In this document: positions 1 to 7,375 of the stretch, piece by piece
Layout of the letters: the number at the start of each line of letters is the position of its first letter
Numbering within the stretch: position 1 is the first letter of the stretch
Source of the DNA: an uncultured Ruminococcus sp.
Lineage (GTDB): Bacteria; Bacillota; Clostridia; Oscillospirales; Ruminococcaceae
Direction of reading: 5' to 3'
Length of the DNA: 34,849 nt
Assembly (NCBI GenBank): GCA_900545285.1
Contig: UQYK01000019.1
Location: 1 to 34,849, forward strand
Notes under the pieces: model-generated
The model's database searches: none
Told to the model about the DNA's origin: nothing
The model's input: only the letters and a program-made list of their open reading frames with translations
Made by a program: the position numbers and the translations under genes

Positions 1-7
1 CAAATTT

Positions 8-57
8 TAGTTAGCTTTGACTAACTATAGGATACCATAAGATTTGGGACTTGTCAA
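8..57 (-). promoter_or_regulatory. Leftward promoter with overlapping inverted repeat (operator candidate)
   Basis: On the minus strand a TTGACA -35 box (52-57) lies 17 bp from a TATCCT -10 box (29-34), pointing off the left edge. Just downstream, around the expected start site, is a 7-bp inverted repeat, TAGTTAG (8-14) and CTAACTA (21-27), with a 6-nt spacer. A palindrome at a start site is the usual position for a repressor operator. The half-site vaguely resembles DtxR/MntR-family metal-repressor boxes, but this is only resemblance; the controlled gene lies outside the window. Confidence 0.55.
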
Positions 58-136
58 GCCCTTTTTGCGATTTTTCTGAGAAAACAGATGATTTCTTTGC
101 AAAAACAACATTTTGCACAAATTTATAAAAAATGGA

Positions 137-165
137 TTGACAATTTTAAGCGTTTCCATTATAAT
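137..165 (+). promoter_or_regulatory. Sigma-A promoter of the symporter gene
   Basis: Perfect consensus: TTGACA at 137-142, 17-bp spacer, TATAAT at 160-165. The start site should be near 172, giving a leader of about 120 nt. The leader can form two small hairpins: GAAAAA/TTTTTC (192-197 with 204-209) and GGATGC/GCATCC (228-233 with 240-245). I do not recognise a riboswitch class. Confidence 0.85.
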
Positions 166-292
166 AAAATTTATGCGAATCTACAGAAATTGAAAAAACG
201 CAGTTTTTCCCCCATGATAAAATGGAAGGATGCAGCCAAGCATCCATCAAATAGATTTGCAGAAATGGAAAAGCTGCTGTAAGGAGAATGAT

Positions 293-1894
293 ATGACAAC
301 CGCAATCACAATTGGAATGATCATCATCTATGTGGCAATTATGATGGGAATTGGTGTCTACACCTCCCGCCAGGCACGATCAGTCAACGATTTTGTCCTG
401 GGCGGCCGGAATGTAGGCTCCTGGCTCACAGCCTTTGCCTACGGCACTTCTTATTTTTCTGCCGTTGTATTTATTGGTTACGCCGGACAGTTCGGATGGA
501 ACTATGGTGTTTCCGCCACATGGGTGGGCATCGGAAACGCACTTCTGGGCAGTCTGCTGGCCTGGATCGTACTGGGAAAGCGCACCCGGATTATGACACA
601 GTCTCTGGGCGCAAAGACAATGCCGGAATATTTCGAACGCCGCTGGAATTCAAAGGGACTGAAAATAGCCGCTGCGCTGATTGTATTCATCTTCCTGATT
701 CCTTATACCGCGTCTGTATATAATGGCTTGTCCCGTCTGTTCAACATGGCATTTCATATTGATTCAGAAGCGGCTTATCAGATTATCATTATTGTTATGG
801 CACTGCTCACTGCAATTTATGTTATCCTGGGCGGTTATTCTGCTACGGCAATCAACGACTTTATTCAGGGCATTGTTATGCTGATCGGAATTGCAGCTGT
901 TGTAATCTGTACGGTAAAAAACCGGGGTGGCTTTACAGAAGCGCTCTCTTCTCTGGGACAGATTGAAGTAAACGGAAAGACCAACACGCTAAACTCTGTA
1001 TTCGGGCCGGATCCCCTCAATTTGCTGGGCGTTGTCATTCTGACTTCTCTCGGTACATGGGGACTGCCGCAGATGGTACATAAATTCTATGCCATCAAAA
1101 GCGAAAAGGAAATCGGAAAAGGCGCAGTGATTTCCACATTTTTTGCACTGATTGTAGCCGGCGGTTCCTACTTCCTGGGCGGCTTTGACCGCCTGTTCTG
1201 CACCACAGCAGAAGCAAACGAAGCCGGAAAGACTGTTATCCCGGCACTGTCTAACGGAAAGCTGGACTTTGATGCTATGATTCCCACACTGCTGCAAACT
1301 GCGCTGCCGGATCTGCTCATCGGACTGGTAGTCGTGTTGGTGCTCTCTGCTTCCATGTCTACGCTATCCTCGCTGGTTCTCACCTCCAGCTCTACGCTGA
1401 CAATCGACCTGATTCGCCCGAACATGAAAAAATGCTCTGAAAAGAAAGAGATTATCATTATGCGCTGTCTGATTGCTGTGTTCCTGATCATCTCTGTTCT
1501 GATTGCATTCAACAAAAACGCCTCCATTTCAACATTGATGTCCTACTCCTGGGGTGCTCTGGCCGGCGCATTCCTCGGCCCGTTCCTTTATGGCCTGTTC
1601 AGCAAAAAGGTCACAAAGGCCGCTGTGGGCACCAGCTTTGTGCTGGGAATCGGCCTGACACTTAGTCATATGCTGCTGTTCGGATTTGGATGGTTCCCGT
1701 CTCTCTCCGCATCTGCTGCAAGTCTCCCCCTCAATCTGGCTTCTCCCATCAATGCCGGGGCAATCACTATGATCTTATCCTTGATCGTTGTACCGCTGGT
1801 CAGCGCCTGCACAAAGGTTTCTGAACCGGAATATGTGGAAAATATCTTTACCTGCTACACTTCTGAAGAAAAGGCACCGGCAAAGGAACAATAA
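293..1894 (+). CDS. Sodium:solute symporter (SSS/PutP family)
   Basis: Integral membrane transporter of 533 residues that should import a small solute with Na+. The N-terminus is a membrane helix followed by the family-typical sequence around SRQARSVNDFVLGGRNVG and GTSYFSAVVFIGYAG; the segment SASMSTLSSLVLTSSS matches the TM8 region where PutP-type proteins place a Na+-liganding Ser/Thr pair. About 13 hydrophobic segments are visible, usual for the family. I start at the ATG at 293 because AAGGAG (281-286) sits 6 nt upstream; a longer reading from 230 would add 21 residues without an RBS. It is transcribed alone from a consensus promoter. The substrate (proline, another amino acid, an organic acid or a vitamin) cannot be fixed from sequence. 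Confidence 0.88.
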   Translation: MTTAITIGMIIIYVAIMMGIGVYTSRQARSVNDFVLGGRNVGSWLTAFAYGTSYFSAVVFIGYAGQFGWNYGVSATWVGIGNALLGSLLAWIVLGKRTRIMTQSLGAKTMPEYFERRWNSKGLKIAAALIVFIFLIPYTASVYNGLSRLFNMAFHIDSEAAYQIIIIVMALLTAIYVILGGYSATAINDFIQGIVMLIGIAAVVICTVKNRGGFTEALSSLGQIEVNGKTNTLNSVFGPDPLNLLGVVILTSLGTWGLPQMVHKFYAIKSEKEIGKGAVISTFFALIVAGGSYFLGGFDRLFCTTAEANEAGKTVIPALSNGKLDFDAMIPTLLQTALPDLLIGLVVVLVLSASMSTLSSLVLTSSSTLTIDLIRPNMKKCSEKKEIIIMRCLIAVFLIISVLIAFNKNASISTLMSYSWGALAGAFLGPFLYGLFSKKVTKAAVGTSFVLGIGLTLSHMLLFGFGWFPSLSASAASLPLNLASPINAGAITMILSLIVVPLVSACTKVSEPEYVENIFTCYTSEEKAPAKEQ

Positions 1895-1964
1895 GAACTT
1901 GTCCGGATTTTATGCGTTCTGCTGATCGTCACCAAATTGTAACCCATTTGTTACGGTAAAGCAG

Positions 1965-1998
1965 TTGAAAATCTGACAAAATTCCCGTAATATATAAT
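1965..1998 (+). promoter_or_regulatory. Probable promoter of the MBOAT-SGNH operon
   Basis: TTGAAA (1965-1970) is 17 bp from TAATAT (1988-1993); a better -10, TATAAT (1993-1998), lies 5 bp further but then spacing to the -35 is 22 bp. An inverted repeat GTAAC (1939-1943) / GTTAC (1950-1954) lies just upstream of the -35 and could be a regulator site. Which -10 is used is uncertain. Confidence 0.45.
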
Positions 1999-2003
1999 GT
2001 GAG

Positions 2004-2026
2004 ACACCCCGCTCGACGGGGTGTTT
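2004..2026 (+). terminator. GC-rich hairpin between symporter and MBOAT genes
   Basis: Stem ACACCCCG (2004-2011) with CGGGGTGT (2017-2024), 5-nt loop. Only a short T-run follows (2024-2026). It could be a weak terminator for the symporter, or a 5'-end stabilising hairpin of the downstream mRNA, because it starts right after the putative promoter. Confidence 0.5.
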
Positions 2027-2063
2027 CCACTGTATTTACGAAAAGGGGAATGAGGAAAACGAT

Positions 2064-3470
2064 ATGGTTTTTAGTACAATTGAGTTTTTATTCCAGTTCC
2101 TGCCAATTTTTCTGGTAGGATACTATCTGACGCCGCCGCGGTACCGCAATGTCACACTGGTGGCCGGCAGTCTGATTTTCTATGCAATCGGAAGCGGCTG
2201 GTACACATTGCTTCTGATTCTCTCGGCGCTTATCAACTACGCTCTGTCGCATGCAATTACCCGTGCCAAAGTCCGGGATCCACATCGGGCAAAATTGCTG
2301 TTTATTCTGGGTCTGATCTATGACTTCGGCATGCTGGTGGTGTTTAAATACACCAACTTCCTGATTGGAAATCTAAACGGACTGCTTTCCGTCTTTCATG
2401 TTTCCCTTCCGGCGGCGAAGCTGATTCTCCCTCTGGGCATCAGCTTTTACACCTTCCAGGTCACTTCTTACCTGATCGATGTGTACACCAAAAAAGTACG
2501 CCCGGCCTCTTCCCTTCTGGAACTGGGCACCTTTGTGTGCATGTTCCCTCAGCTGATTTCCGGCCCTATCACCAACTTTGGAGAAATGCAGCCGCAGATT
2601 CAGAAGCGGCGCGTAGATGCCACTATGCTGGAAGATGGCATGCAGACCTTTATCCTGGGACTTGGCGCAAAGACCCTGCTGGCAAACCCCATGGGTGGTC
2701 TCTGGAATAATCTCGGTGTTATCGGGTATGATAGTATCTCTACTCCCTATGCATGGCTTGGCGCATTTGCATACAGCTTTCAAATTTATTTTGACTTTTC
2801 CGGCTATTCCATGATGGCAATCGGCGTAGGAAAAATGCTGGGATTCCAGCTGCCGCAAAACTTCAACCTGCCGTATATGTCCGGCTCTGCCGCTGAATTC
2901 TGGCGGAGATGGCACATGACGCTGGGACGCTGGTTCAAGAATTACATTTACTTTCCCCTGGGCGGTAGCCGAAAGGGCAGCTTAAAAACCATCCGCAACA
3001 TGCTGGTGGTCTGGGCATTTACCGGTCTGTGGCACGGTGCCAGCTGGAACTTTGTGCTCTGGGGCCTCATCTTCTTTGTTCTGCTGGTTTTGGAAAAGAA
3101 TGTATACGGAAAATTTTTGGAGCGCACGCATATTTTAAAGCATGCATACATTATATTTATTATTCCGCTGACCTGGATGGTCTTTGCCATTTCTGACATG
3201 CATCAGCTGGGAACCTATTTCACACGCCTGTTCCCGTTCCTTTCTTCTCAGGAAACCCAGTCCAACACCAGAGATGTGATGCTGGCACTGCATAATTACT
3301 GGAAGATTTTGATTCCCTGCGTACTCTTTTGTACGCCGCTTCCCCTGCACTATTACAAAAAGTATCGTAAGAGTGGTTTCTGTCTGATCATTTTGATCTT
3401 GATTTTCATCTTCTCCATTCGGGCAATGATGACGCAGACCAATAACCCGTTCCTGTACTTCCAGTTTTAA
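2064..3470 (+). CDS. MBOAT family O-acyltransferase (AlgI-like)
   Basis: Polytopic membrane acyltransferase of 468 residues, the usual size for AlgI/DltB-type MBOAT proteins, which move acyl groups across the membrane onto extracytoplasmic polymers. Visible hallmarks are the block around residues 279-304 (EFWRRWHMTLGRWFKNY then FPLGGSRKG) with H284, and the motif GLWHGASWNFVLWG at 321-334 with H324, the histidine regarded as catalytic in the family. The ATG at 2064 follows GAGG (2052-2055) at 8 nt. The SGNH-hydrolase gene starts 17 nt downstream, a pairing typical of polysaccharide O-acetylation systems (AlgI with AlgJ/AlgX). No dltA/C genes lie nearby, so D-alanylation is unlikely. The acceptor polymer is unknown. 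Confidence 0.88.
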   Translation: MVFSTIEFLFQFLPIFLVGYYLTPPRYRNVTLVAGSLIFYAIGSGWYTLLLILSALINYALSHAITRAKVRDPHRAKLLFILGLIYDFGMLVVFKYTNFLIGNLNGLLSVFHVSLPAAKLILPLGISFYTFQVTSYLIDVYTKKVRPASSLLELGTFVCMFPQLISGPITNFGEMQPQIQKRRVDATMLEDGMQTFILGLGAKTLLANPMGGLWNNLGVIGYDSISTPYAWLGAFAYSFQIYFDFSGYSMMAIGVGKMLGFQLPQNFNLPYMSGSAAEFWRRWHMTLGRWFKNYIYFPLGGSRKGSLKTIRNMLVVWAFTGLWHGASWNFVLWGLIFFVLLVLEKNVYGKFLERTHILKHAYIIFIIPLTWMVFAISDMHQLGTYFTRLFPFLSSQETQSNTRDVMLALHNYWKILIPCVLFCTPLPLHYYKKYRKSGFCLIILILIFIFSIRAMMTQTNNPFLYFQF

Positions 3471-3487
3471 AAGAAAGGAGCTTTGCT

Positions 3488-4402
3488 GTGTATCAAGTTA
3501 AAAAATTTCTGCGCGCCGTTTTCAGAAATCCGATTCTTCGGAATTATCCGTTGGTTCTGGCATTTGTCATTGCCATTGCTGTGACAAATATCTGGAAGCT
3601 AGGGCAGACTGCAAATAAAATCGACAATACCTCTTCTGTTGCACCATCTGTCACAACAACTGCTCCGACGGTTACCGGAACGCAAAGTGCAGATGCCAAT
3701 GCAGCCGCAGTTCCGGCTGTCACCACTGCTCCGGCGCCTACCTTTCAGACAGTAGACGATTCCTATTTTGATGACGCTCTGTTCATCGGAGATTCCCGGA
3801 CAGAAGGCCTTGCACTGTATGGCAGTCTGACCAATGCAGACTATTTTTCCAGTGTTGGTCTCTCTATCTACAAGGTAACGGAAAAAGCTGCCGGAAACCC
3901 CAACCTGGGAGAGAGCATTACTCTGTCACAAAAGCTTTCGCAAAAGCAATACGGAAAAGTATATATTATGCTTGGCTTGAATGAATTGGGCACCGGCACA
4001 ACAGACAGCTGGGCACAGACCTATTCTCAGGTAATCAGCCAGATTCGTCAGGCACAGCCGGATGCCATTATCTATCTGCAAAGCATTCTGGTTGTCTCCT
4101 CTGCCAAAGACGACCCCAGCGGCTCCATTAACAACGCAACGATCAATGCGCGTAATCAGGCGCTGGAAGCCCTGGCAAATCCCCAGGACAAGATCTTCTA
4201 CCTGAATGTCAATGAAGCAGTTATGGACTCCAGCGGCTGTCTGGATGCTTCGCTCACCTCAGATGGCATCCATCTTCTGGGCAATTCTCTGTCACTCTGG
4301 GAAGATTATCTGAAACAACATGCCATTGTTCCGGGCAGTGCTGCGGCGGCTTCCACCACCGCGCCTACATCTTACACAACGGCAGTTACTTCTGCTTCCT
4401 AA
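3488..4402 (+). CDS. Membrane-anchored SGNH/GDSL hydrolase-like protein
   Basis: Protein of 304 residues with one N-terminal membrane helix (about 20-36), a Thr/Ala/Pro-rich linker (about 48-86) and an extracytoplasmic SGNH domain. The catalytic blocks are visible: GDSR with S103 (block I), GLNE with N165 (block III) and SDGIH with D259 and H262 (block V). Such partners of MBOAT proteins act as esterase or O-acetyltransferase on the polymer. The start is GTG at 3488, 7 nt after AAAGGAG (3474-3480). It closes a two-gene operon with the MBOAT gene and ends before a strong bidirectional terminator. Transferase versus esterase activity cannot be decided here. Confidence 0.82.
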   Translation: MYQVKKFLRAVFRNPILRNYPLVLAFVIAIAVTNIWKLGQTANKIDNTSSVAPSVTTTAPTVTGTQSADANAAAVPAVTTAPAPTFQTVDDSYFDDALFIGDSRTEGLALYGSLTNADYFSSVGLSIYKVTEKAAGNPNLGESITLSQKLSQKQYGKVYIMLGLNELGTGTTDSWAQTYSQVISQIRQAQPDAIIYLQSILVVSSAKDDPSGSINNATINARNQALEALANPQDKIFYLNVNEAVMDSSGCLDASLTSDGIHLLGNSLSLWEDYLKQHAIVPGSAAAASTTAPTSYTTAVTSAS

Positions 4403-4439
4403 ACGTATTAGGAATCTCAACGAATTCCCCTGAATATTG

Positions 4440-4486
4440 AAAAAGCTGCTGCACCGTTTTTGCTGGTGCAGCAGCTTTTTTCTTTT
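4440..4486. terminator. Bidirectional terminator between convergent SGNH and hydF genes
   Basis: Perfect 12-bp stem AGCTGCTGCACC (4444-4455) with GGTGCAGCAGCT (4465-4476), 9-nt loop, flanked by an A-run on the left and a T-run on the right, so it can end transcripts from both strands. Confidence 0.9.
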
Positions 4487-4489
4487 GCG

Positions 4490-5698
4490 TTATCTATCTA
4501 ACTCCCGCAAAAATTGCAGGCTTCGGGTATAAATGCCGTTCAAATAGGCAATTAAAATACCATAATTGGTATAGGGCACATGCTGTGCCGCAGCGTGTGC
4601 TGCCCGGCTTTCCATTTCTTTCGCATTCAGCATACATCCGCCGCAGTGTACAATCAGCTGAAATGCTGACAAATCTTCCGGGAAGCTGTTTCCGGAAGAA
4701 AACGAAAACTGAAACTGCTTTCCGGTATGTGCCTGTATCCATTTCGGCAGCTTTACCGTTCCGATATCATTGCACTGACGGTGATGCGTGCAGCCCTCTG
4801 CAATCAGAATCCGGCTGCCTTCCGGCAACTGTTCCAATTGCTTTACTGCCTCCATGGCCGGCTGCAGAACCCCTTTTAACCGGGCAAACAAAATGGAAAA
4901 GGAAGTGAGCGGTATTGTTTCCGAAACGATTTCCTTCACCTGACCGAATGCCTGACTATCTGTCACAACCAGACGGGGCGAACAATTTAACACACCCAGT
5001 GCGGCAGGAAGCTGTTCCGGCTGTACCGTCAGACAAATGGCGGATTTGTCCAGAAGCTCTCGGATTGCCTGAACCTGGGGCAGTATCATTCTCCCCTTTG
5101 GCGCAGATTCATCAATTGGTGTTACAAGGATCACAATATCTTCCGGTAACAGCGCTGCTTCAAACAGAGAACGGTTCGGCAGGCTATGGTTCTGCTGTTG
5201 AAACAGTTCTCCCAGGCGCTGTTTCAGCTGTGGGATGCCTGCTCCAGTTTTTGCACTGACAAGAACGGCACCCTCTGGAATCTGTTTTTCTGCCGGAAGC
5301 AAGTCCGATTTATTCCAGACCAGCAAAAACGGAACCTGTTTGCTCTGGATTTGCGCTGCGATCTCTTCTTCCACAGCGGTCATGCCCACGGCAGCATCTA
5401 CCGCCAGAATGGCCAGATCCGTATGAGAAAGCGCGCGTTTTGTCTGCTGTATCCGCAGATTTCCCAGCGCTCCTGCATCATCCATTCCAGGCGTATCCAC
5501 CAGAACAACCGGCCCTATAGGGAGCAGTTCCATAGCCTTTTCCACGGTATCTGTTGTAGTTCCCCGGATTTCAGAAACCACAGATACGGTCTGTCCGGTT
5601 ATGGCATTGATCAGACTGGATTTCCCGGCATTACGCCGCCCGAAAATTCCGATGTGTACCCGATTGGCACGCGGTGTTTGATTGAATCCCTGTTCCAC
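4490..5698 (-). CDS. hydF: [FeFe]-hydrogenase H-cluster maturation GTPase HydF
   Basis: Scaffold GTPase of 402 residues on which the 2Fe subcluster of the [FeFe]-hydrogenase H-cluster is assembled before transfer to HydA. The N-terminal GTPase domain shows the P-loop GRRNAGKS (20-27), DTPG (68-71) and NKSD (129-132). The C-terminal cluster domain shows C303-x-H305 followed after 45 residues by H351-C352-x2-C355 (HCGGC), the HydF signature. The start is GTG at 5698; its RBS AGGAG (5708-5712 on this strand) overlaps the hydG stop codon, so the two genes are translationally adjacent. hydE and hydA are not in the window. Confidence 0.95.
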   Translation of the reverse strand: MEQGFNQTPRANRVHIGIFGRRNAGKSSLINAITGQTVSVVSEIRGTTTDTVEKAMELLPIGPVVLVDTPGMDDAGALGNLRIQQTKRALSHTDLAILAVDAAVGMTAVEEEIAAQIQSKQVPFLLVWNKSDLLPAEKQIPEGAVLVSAKTGAGIPQLKQRLGELFQQQNHSLPNRSLFEAALLPEDIVILVTPIDESAPKGRMILPQVQAIRELLDKSAICLTVQPEQLPAALGVLNCSPRLVVTDSQAFGQVKEIVSETIPLTSFSILFARLKGVLQPAMEAVKQLEQLPEGSRILIAEGCTHHRQCNDIGTVKLPKWIQAHTGKQFQFSFSSGNSFPEDLSAFQLIVHCGGCMLNAKEMESRAAHAAAQHVPYTNYGILIAYLNGIYTRSLQFLRELDR

Positions 5699-5710
5699 AG
5701 TCGCTCACTC

Positions 5711-7129
5711 CTAAAAACGGAAATCTCTCTTCCCTGCCGCAATCTCCTTCAAATATGCGATTGCCCTTTCTCTTCTTGCCGCATTGGGGATTCGCTGCAT
5801 TTCCTTTTGAATCAAAGCTTCGCCGATTTCCTTAGTATGGGGCGAAGCGTAATCCTCCAGGTACTCCTGCAATGTCATCAGGGCATTGGGATGGCAGTAA
5901 TTCAAAATCTGACCACTCTTGCAAAAAGCCATGAAACGATCTCCTGTCCGTCCTTCCCGATAACATGCGGTACAGAAGCTGGGAATATACTCCTGCTCCA
6001 TCAGCCAGCAAACCACCTCGTCCAGAGTACGGGAATCGCTGACATCAAACTGCGCTGAATTATCCTCCGGATCCTCTGGCATATCATAGCCACCTACACT
6101 GGTACGGGAGCCGCCGCTGATCTGGGAAATTCCCAGAGGAAGCAGACGCTGCCGCACTGCCTTGCTCTCTCTGGTTGAAATGATCATTCCCGTATATGGA
6201 ACGGCAATGCGTATCAGCGCACAGATTTTTGCAAAAGTATCATCATCAATTCCATTGTCAAAGTCCTCCGGATTGATGTCCTCTGCCCGTTTAATCCGGG
6301 GAATGCTGATAGTATGCGGCCCGACACCGTGTACCGCTTCCAGATGCTCTGCATGCATCAGCAGTGCAACCAGCTCATAGGGATAATTCTCCAGGCCATA
6401 CAAAACCCCAAGTCCCACATCATCAATGCCCCCTGCCATGGCGCGATCCATTGCCTCGGTGTGATAGGCATAGTCATGCTTCGGCCCGGTGGGATGCAAT
6501 TTTTCATAGCTTTCCTTGTGATAAGTCTCCTGAAACAAAATATAGGTACCGATTCCGGCTTCTTTGAGCATGTGATACTCTTCTTCTGTTGTCGCGGCAA
6601 TATTGACATTCACCCGGCGAATTGCGCCATTTTTGTGATGAATGTGATAAATGGTATCGATGCATTCCAGAATATAAGAAATCGGGTTGTGCAGCGGGTC
6701 TTCTCCGGCTTCAATAGCCAGGCGCTTGTGTCCCATGTCCTGGAGGGCTGTTACTTCCCGAACGATGTCTTCCTGCGTCAGTTTTTTCCGGGAAATATGC
6801 TTGTTTTTGGCATGGTACGGGCAATAGGTACATCCGTTGACGCAATAATTCGACAGATACAGCGGTGCAAAAATCACAATGCGATTTCCGTAGTAGTCCA
6901 GCTTGATCTGATGCGCCAGCTGATACATTTGCTCTGTCACTATGGGATCTTCGCAAAGCAGCAGCACAGCCGCTTCCCGATGCGTCAGTCCCTTCCGACG
7001 GTTGGCCTTTGCCAGAATCTCCGCCAGCAGCGTTTTGTCGTTGCAGTGCTGACGGGCGTATTCCAATGTTTCCATAACTTCCGTATGACTAATAAATTCC
7101 TCTGCACGGAAAGAACGGGGATTATACAC
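5711..7129 (-). CDS. hydG: [FeFe]-hydrogenase maturation radical SAM tyrosine lyase HydG
   Basis: Radical SAM enzyme of 472 residues that cleaves tyrosine to make the CO and CN ligands for the H-cluster. The radical-SAM cluster motif C-x3-C-x2-C is at C96, C100, C103 (YCVNGCTYC). The C-terminal auxiliary cluster motif C-x2-C-x22-C is exact at C386, C389, C412, which separates HydG from ThiH and HydE. The start is GTG at 7129: an in-frame stop lies five codons upstream and GAGG sits 10 nt before it. It is first in the hydG-hydF unit, driven by a consensus promoter. Its presence implies a functional [FeFe] hydrogenase elsewhere in the genome. Confidence 0.96.
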   Translation of the reverse strand: MYNPRSFRAEEFISHTEVMETLEYARQHCNDKTLLAEILAKANRRKGLTHREAAVLLLCEDPIVTEQMYQLAHQIKLDYYGNRIVIFAPLYLSNYCVNGCTYCPYHAKNKHISRKKLTQEDIVREVTALQDMGHKRLAIEAGEDPLHNPISYILECIDTIYHIHHKNGAIRRVNVNIAATTEEEYHMLKEAGIGTYILFQETYHKESYEKLHPTGPKHDYAYHTEAMDRAMAGGIDDVGLGVLYGLENYPYELVALLMHAEHLEAVHGVGPHTISIPRIKRAEDINPEDFDNGIDDDTFAKICALIRIAVPYTGMIISTRESKAVRQRLLPLGISQISGGSRTSVGGYDMPEDPEDNSAQFDVSDSRTLDEVVCWLMEQEYIPSFCTACYREGRTGDRFMAFCKSGQILNYCHPNALMTLQEYLEDYASPHTKEIGEALIQKEMQRIPNAARRERAIAYLKEIAAGKRDFRF

Positions 7130-7179
7130 GATGCAATCGCCTCATTATCCTTAAAATAGTACTCTTTCGAATCCATTTT

Positions 7180-7208
7180 ATTATAGCACGATTTGAAGGT
7201 ATTGTCAA
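7180..7208 (-). promoter_or_regulatory. Sigma-A promoter of hydGF
   Basis: Minus-strand TTGACA (7203-7208), 17-bp spacer, TATAAT (7180-7185): perfect consensus. Start site near 7173, leader about 45 nt. It is divergent from the GH26 promoter about 60 bp away; no shared operator is obvious between them. Confidence 0.88.
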
Positions 7209-7265
7209 TTTGCACAAGAAGCCGCCTAAAAAATCAGCAGGATGAACAGAACTGATTTAGAAGTA

Positions 7266-7294
7266 TTGACAAAAAAGATGGATTCCTATATAAT
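7266..7294 (+). promoter_or_regulatory. Sigma-A promoter of the GH26 gene
   Basis: TTGACA (7266-7271), 17-bp spacer, TATAAT (7289-7294): perfect consensus. The leader is about 75 nt and ends in the RBS AAAGGA (7361-7366) before the ATG at 7376. Confidence 0.87.
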
Positions 7295-7375
7295 AAAATT
7301 TGTGAAACATATATCATATGTACTATGTTTTCTTCTTTTTTTACAGAAAGCAAAATACAGAAAGGATGAATTTAG

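Noticed and set aside
88..282. 64-codon open frame before the symporter gene
   Set aside because: It overlaps a perfect promoter and leader, has no RBS and has an AT-rich composition without family features.
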